Origin: Antedon mediterranea
Taxonomy: Eukaryota > Echinodermata > Crinoidea > Comatulida > Antedonidae
Assembly: GCF_964355755.1 (NCBI RefSeq)
Contig: NC_092673.1
Coordinates: 10,423,001 to 10,487,000 of the forward strand
Length of the DNA stretch: 64,000 nt
Reading direction: 5' to 3'
The notes under the pieces are model-generated. The model was given only the letters and a program-made list of their open reading frames with translations, was not told the origin of the DNA and made no database searches. Both the position numbers and the translations under genes were made by a program. This document shows, in pieces, positions 61,376 to 64,000 of the stretch. Numbering within the stretch: position 1 is the stretch's first letter; the number at the start of each line of letters is the position of its first letter.

Positions 61376-61945
61376 CTCTCTCTCGCTGATCTATCTCTCT
61401 CTCTCTCGCTGATCTATCTCTCTCGCTGATCTATCTCTCTCTCGCTGATCTATCTCTCTCTCTCGCTGATCTATCTCTCTCTCGCTGATCTATCTCTCTC
61501 GCTGATCTATCTCTCTCTCTCGCTGATCTATCACTCTCTCTCGCTGATCTATCTCTCTCTCTCTCGCTGATCTATCTCTCTCTTTCGCTGATCTATCTCT
61601 CTCTCGCTGATCTATCTCTCTCGCTGATCTATCTCTCTCTCGCTGATCTATCTCTCTCTCTCTCTCGCTGATCTATCTCTCTCTCGCTGATCTATCTCTC
61701 TCTCGCTGATCTATCTCTCTCTCGCTGATCTGTCTCTCTCTCGCTGATCTATCTCTCTCTCGCTGATCTATCTCTCTCTCGCTGATCTATCTCTCTCTCG
61801 CTGATCTATCTCTCTCTCGCTTATCTATCTCTCTCTCGCTGATCTATCTCTCTCTCGCTGATCTACCTCTCTCTCGCTGATCTATCTCTCTTTCTCGCTA
61901 TTCTATCTCTCTCTCGCTGATATATCTCTCTCTCGCTGATCTAAC
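61376..61945. repeat. ~1.27-1.29 kb-spaced duplication, copy 2
   Basis: Counterpart of 60,050-60,665, ending with CGCTATTCTATC at 61,898 and a GATATATC/CTAAC pair (GAAATATC in copy 1). Confidence 0.75.
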
Positions 61946-64000
61946 TCTCTCGCTGATCTATCTCTCTCTCGCTGATCTATCTCTTTCTCGCTGATCTATC
62001 TCTCTCTCGCTGATCTATCACTCTCTCGCTGATCTATCTCTCTCTCGCTGATCTATCTCTCTCTAGCTGATCTATCTCTCTCTCGCTGATCTATCTCTCT
62101 CTCGCTGATCTATCACTCTCTCTCGCTGATCTATCTCTCTCTCTCTCGCTGATCTATCTCTCTCTCTCGCTGATCTATCTCTCTCTCGCTGATCTATCTC
62201 TCTCGCTGATCTATCTCTCTCTCGCTGATCTATCTCTCTCACTCTCCCGCTGATCTATCTCTCTCTCGCTGATCTATCCCTCTCTCGCAGATCCATCTCT
62301 CTCTCGCTGATCTATCTATCTCTCGCTGATCTATCTCCCTCGCTGTTCTATCTCTCTAGTTGATCTATCTCTCTCTCGCTGATCTATCTCTCTCTCGCTG
62401 ATCTATCTCTCTCTCTCTCGCTGATCTATCTCTCTCTCGCTGATCTATCTCTCTCTCTTGCTGATCTATCACTCTCTCTCGCTGATCTATCTCTCTCTCG
62501 CGCTGATCTATCTCTCTCTCTCTCGCTGATCTATCTCTATATCTCACTGATCTATCTCTCTCTCTCGCTGATCTATCTCTCTCTCCCGCTGATCTATCTC
62601 TAGCTCTCTGTCGCTGATCTTTCTCTAGCTCTCTCTCGCTGATCTATCTCTCTCTGTCGCTGATCTATCTCCCTCTGTCGCTGATCTATCTCTCTCTGTC
62701 GCTGATCTATCTCTCTTTGTCGCTGATCTATCTCTCTATCTCTCTCTCGCTGATCTATCTCTCTCGCTGATCTATCTTTCTCTCGCTGATCTATCTCTCT
62801 CTCGCTGATTTATCTCCCTCTGTCGCTGATCTATTTCTCTCTCGCTGATCTATCTCTCTCTCGCTGATCTATCTCTCTCGCTGATCTATCTCTCTCTCTC
62901 GCTGATCTATCCCATTCTCGCTGATCTAACTCTCTCGCTGATCTAACTCTCTCTCGCTGATCTATCTCTTTCTCGCTGATCTATCTCTCTCTCGCTGATC
63001 TATCTCTCTCTCGCTGATCTATCTCTCTCTCGCTGATCTATCTCTCTCTCGCTGATCTATCTCTCTCTCTCTCGCTGATCTATCACTCTCTCTCGCTGAT
63101 CTATCTCTCTCACTCGCTGATCTATCTCTCTCTCGCTGATCTATCTCTCTCGCTGATCTATCTCTCTCTCTCGCTGATCTATCTCTCTCTCTCTCTCGCT
63201 GATCTATCTCTCTCTCGCTGATCTATCTCTCTCTCGCTGATCTATCTCTCTCTCGCTGATCTATCTCTCTCTCGCTGATCTATCTCTCTCTCTCTCGCTG
63301 ATCTATCACTCTCTCTCTCGCTGATCTATCTCTCTCTCTCTCGCTGATCTATCTCTCTCTCTCGCTGATCTATCTCTCTCTCGCTGATCTATCTCTCTCG
63401 CTGATCTATCTCTCTCTCGCTGATCTATCTCTCTCTCTCTCGCTTATCTATCTCTCTCTCGCTGATCTATCTCTCTCTCGCTGATCTATCTCTCTCTCGC
63501 CGAACTGTCTCTCTCTCGCTGATCTATCTCTCTCTCGCTGATCTATCTCTCTCTCGCTGATCTATCTCTCTCTCGCTGATCTATCTCTGTCTCGCTTATC
63601 TATCTCTCTCTCGCTGATCTACCTCTCTCTCGCTGATCTATCTCTCTCTCGCTGATCTATCTCTCTCTCGCTGATATATCTCTCTCTCGCTGATCTAACT
63701 CTCTCGCTGATCTATCTCTCTCTCGCTGATCTATCTCTTTCTCGCTGATCTATCTCTCTCTCGCTGATCTATCTCTCTCTCGCTGATCTATCTCTCTCTC
63801 GCTGATCTATCTCTCTCTCGCTGATCTATCTCTCTCTCTCTCGCTGATCTATCACTCTCTCTCGCTGATCTATCTCTCTCTCTCTCGCTGATCTATCTCT
63901 CTCTCTCTCGCTGATCTATCTCTCTCTCGCTGATCTATCTCTCTCGCTGATCTATCTCTCTCTCTCGCTGATCTATCTCTCTCTCTCTCTCGCTGATCTA
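61946..64000. repeat. Last array segment, cut by the window end
   Basis: Contains a B cassette (TAGTTG 62357) with a C run 244 bp later (TAGCTC 62,601) in the same order and spelling as 29,650-30,150 and 43,340-43,840, and an A cassette at ~63,600-63,700. A few unusual units occur, such as CCCATTCTCG (~62,912) and CGCCGAACTG (~63,500). The array is still continuing at 64,000. Confidence 0.85.

Larger units (their letters stand above)
1669..64000. repeat. Giant 19-bp CT-rich satellite array
   Basis: The consensus unit is CTGATCTAT(CT)4CG, 19 bp, repeated head to tail in one orientation for all of the remaining 62.3 kb. No inversion and no foreign insertion were seen. Dividing by 19-20 bp gives about 3,200 units. 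The CT tract varies in whole dinucleotide steps, giving 17-, 19-, 21- and 23-bp units and a few much longer ones. Common single-base variants are CTTATC, CTACC, GATATATC, CTAAC, GATCTTTC, TGGCTG, CGCAGATC, CACTCTC and GTCG. On the plus strand 15 of 19 bases are pyrimidines. Each consensus unit has one CpG, one GATC and, on the minus strand, one AGATAG. The array is cut by the window end. Satellite function is unknown; a centromeric, pericentromeric, subtelomeric or sex-chromosome location cannot be told apart here. Confidence 0.97.

Noticed and set aside
1669-64000. CRISPR array
   Set aside because: The period is far too short, there are no unique spacers between repeats, no cas genes are present and the flank is eukaryotic-type satellite.
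1669-64000. Telomere repeat array
   Set aside because: The unit does not match TTAGGG, TTAGG or TTTAGGG-type repeats on either strand and I noticed no run of such motifs in the window.

Overview
This window is almost entirely tandemly repeated, non-coding DNA and points to a eukaryotic, probably animal, heterochromatic satellite locus. I found no credible protein-coding, tRNA or rRNA gene and no recognisable transposase or reverse transcriptase. The species cannot be named from the sequence.

Layout. Positions 1-864 are A+T-rich and hold two diverged copies of a ~0.4 kb repeat, a 31-nt poly-T run and three short perfect hairpins. Positions ~865-1668 are a second A+T-rich satellite: five units anchored on a shared TGTTAACATC / ATAGAGCCATAG core and spaced 133, 195, 131 and 187 bp, so short and long types mostly alternate. 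The long type carries an extra palindromic insert of ~55 bp. This satellite is cut inside a unit at ~1668, where a pyrimidine-rich array begins and runs to 64000 without interruption. The array is therefore at least 62.3 kb long and its right edge is outside the window.

The array's basic unit is 19 bp, CTGATCTAT(CT)4CG. Length variants differ by whole CT steps (17, 21, 23 bp and more), and there is a distinct 21-bp GTCG variant. By simple division there are about 3,200 units. Each normally holds one CpG, one GATC, one GATA-type site (AGATAG on the minus strand) and a run of GA/CT. Rare variant units recur in fixed groups ('cassettes' A-D, defined in the features), so higher-order structure can be read by eye.

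Higher-order organisation: an edge subfamily with CAATCTCG (1722-2090); a 1-kb block duplicated ~3.03 kb apart (3.2-4.0 and 6.25-7.1 kb); a run of ~1.4-kb higher-order repeats at 10.9-16 kb, including an almost exact 1,424-bp tandem duplication; a 1,087-bp duplication at 16.9-18.65 kb; a ~13.1-kb block at 18,650-31,737 repeated nearly identically at 32,330-45,391, with its own nested ~2.65-kb duplication; a ~1.44-kb duplication at 49.9-52.5 kb; a 1.35-1.40-kb triplication at 55.2-58.5 kb; and further 1.3-1.5-kb duplications to 62 kb. The pattern fits repeated unequal exchange at several scales, with ~1.4 kb recurring. Assembly error is the main alternative for the 13-kb pair and for a cluster of odd-length indels at 51-61 kb.

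The short open frames in the array arise only where unit lengths are multiples of three. They are not treated as genes.
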